From contig JAIPDA010000146.1 of NCBI GenBank assembly GCA_021737905.1, positions 1 through 6,090 on the forward strand: a DNA stretch of 6,090 nt. The letters are read 5' to 3'. Position 1 is the stretch's first letter; every line of letters starts with the position of its first letter. This stretch comes from Rhodoferax sp. Its GTDB lineage: Bacteria > Pseudomonadota > Gammaproteobacteria > Burkholderiales > Burkholderiaceae_C. This document shows positions 5,449 through 6,090 of the stretch, piece by piece. The position numbers and the translations under genes were made by a program. The notes beneath the pieces are model-generated. The model did no database searches and was not told where the DNA came from. It worked only from the letters and a program-made list of their open reading frames with translations.

Positions 5449-6090
5449 TTATTCGCGGGAGAGTGCGTCGACCGGGTTGAGTTTCGCTGCGCTGTTGGCC
5501 GGCAAGAAGCCGAAGACCACGCCGATCAGCGTGGAGCAGACAAAAGCGGCCACCATCGAAAGTGTGGAGTACACCAGCGTGAAGCTGCTGCCTGATTTGT
5601 CAAAGCCCCAGCCCAACAACAATGACAGGCCAATGCCCAACACGCCGCCCAAGAGGCACACCAACACCGCTTCAATCAAAAACTGCTGGCGGATGTCGGC
5701 CTGGCGCGCGCCCACCGCCATGCGCACACCGATCTCGCGCGTGCGCTCGGTCACGGACACCAGCATGATGTTCATGACGCCGATGCCGCCGACGATCAGC
5801 GAGATAAGCGCAATCGCCGAGATCAGCAGCGTCATGGTTTGCGTGGTGCTTTCAATCGTCTGGCGGATGGTGTTGGTGTTGAGCACAAAAAAATCTTTCA
5901 CGCCGTGGCGCTGCAAGAGCAAGCGGTTGACGCCTTGCTCAGCAGCTTCGGCCGACACCTCGTCGCTGATGCGTACGGTGATGCTGCGCAAATGGCTTTG
6001 GCCGGTGACGCGGCCCATGGCGGCGGTGTAGGGAATCCACACATTGAGCGCCTCCGAATTGCCAAAGGCCGACTCGCTGCGCTTGGCCAC
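5449..6090 (-). CDS. macB: MacB-type ABC efflux permease, C-terminal part (5' end outside window)
   Basis: The last 213 residues of a MacB-like protein are present; the gene runs off the right edge of the window, and the GTG there is an internal codon. Residues 1-70 are the end of the periplasmic domain, closing with GVKDFFVLNTNTI. The FtsX/MacB permease core follows: a hydrophobic segment at about 86-111 (TLLISAIALISLIVGGIGVM), the cytoplasmic loop signature TERTREIGVRMAVGAR (114-129), and further membrane segments at about 136-160 and 173-196. The C terminus AAKLNPVDALSRE is typical of MacB. The N-terminal ATPase domain of the family would lie outside the window. MacB works with a MacA-like adaptor and an outer-membrane channel to export macrolides, peptides or lipopeptides. 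The adjacent NodT-type gene supplies the channel, and a macA homologue is expected just upstream. The actual substrate cannot be read from this fragment. Confidence 0.93.
   Translation of the reverse strand: MAKRSESAFGNSEALNVWIPYTAAMGRVTGQSHLRSITVRISDEVSAEAAEQGVNRLLLQRHGVKDFFVLNTNTIRQTIESTTQTMTLLISAIALISLIVGGIGVMNIMLVSVTERTREIGVRMAVGARQADIRQQFLIEAVLVCLLGGVLGIGLSLLLGWGFDKSGSSFTLVYSTLSMVAAFVCSTLIGVVFGFLPANSAAKLNPVDALSRE

Noticed and set aside
4577..6031. 484-codon open frame on the + strand opposite the outer-membrane factor and MacB genes
   Set aside because: Its translation is rich in Arg, Cys, Gln and low-complexity stretches, shows no domain, and lies fully antisense to two clearly recognised genes. 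It is a GC-rich shadow frame.

Overview
The window looks like chromosomal DNA of a GC-rich Gram-negative bacterium, most likely a betaproteobacterium of the Comamonadaceae type (Polaromonas, Rhodoferax and relatives). This is an inference from protein style and gene content: a FixL/FixJ-like two-component pair, an MltA lipoprotein, an HSL-family esterase, and a MacB plus NodT-type efflux pair. It also rests on a dispersed ATTCC...GGAAT palindrome of a kind common in betaproteobacteria. No sequence search was possible.

Left part (1-1597, + strand): the 3' end of a PAS sensor histidine kinase, joined by an ATGA stop/start overlap to a complete LuxR-type (FixJ/NarL-like) response regulator. Together they form a two-component system whose signal and targets cannot be read from this window.

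Middle part (1598-3926): the mltA-like lytic transglycosylase lipoprotein gene and an alpha/beta hydrolase (hormone-sensitive lipase family) gene lie in series on the + strand, 53 bp apart. Between the regulator and mltA, on the minus strand, is an unannotated 45-codon reading frame (1617-1754). It encodes a convincing single-pass membrane peptide, and its ATG shares a CATG palindrome with the preferred ATG of mltA. This is the most interesting item in the window.

Junction (3927-3994): a short convergent intergenic region holding two overlapping perfect inverted repeats. The first resembles the dispersed dRS3-like palindromes of betaproteobacteria.

Right part (3995-6090, - strand): an operon end with the 3' part of macB (ABC-type efflux permease) followed 8 bp later by a NodT/TolC-like outer-membrane factor lipoprotein. 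With a MacA-like adaptor expected further upstream (outside the window), these would form a tripartite efflux pump. No RNA gene, insertion sequence, CRISPR array or origin was seen, and no stretch longer than 300 bp lacks a gene. Apart from the small antisense-start gene, the content is ordinary core or accessory housekeeping; I found no strong evidence of a novel multi-gene system.
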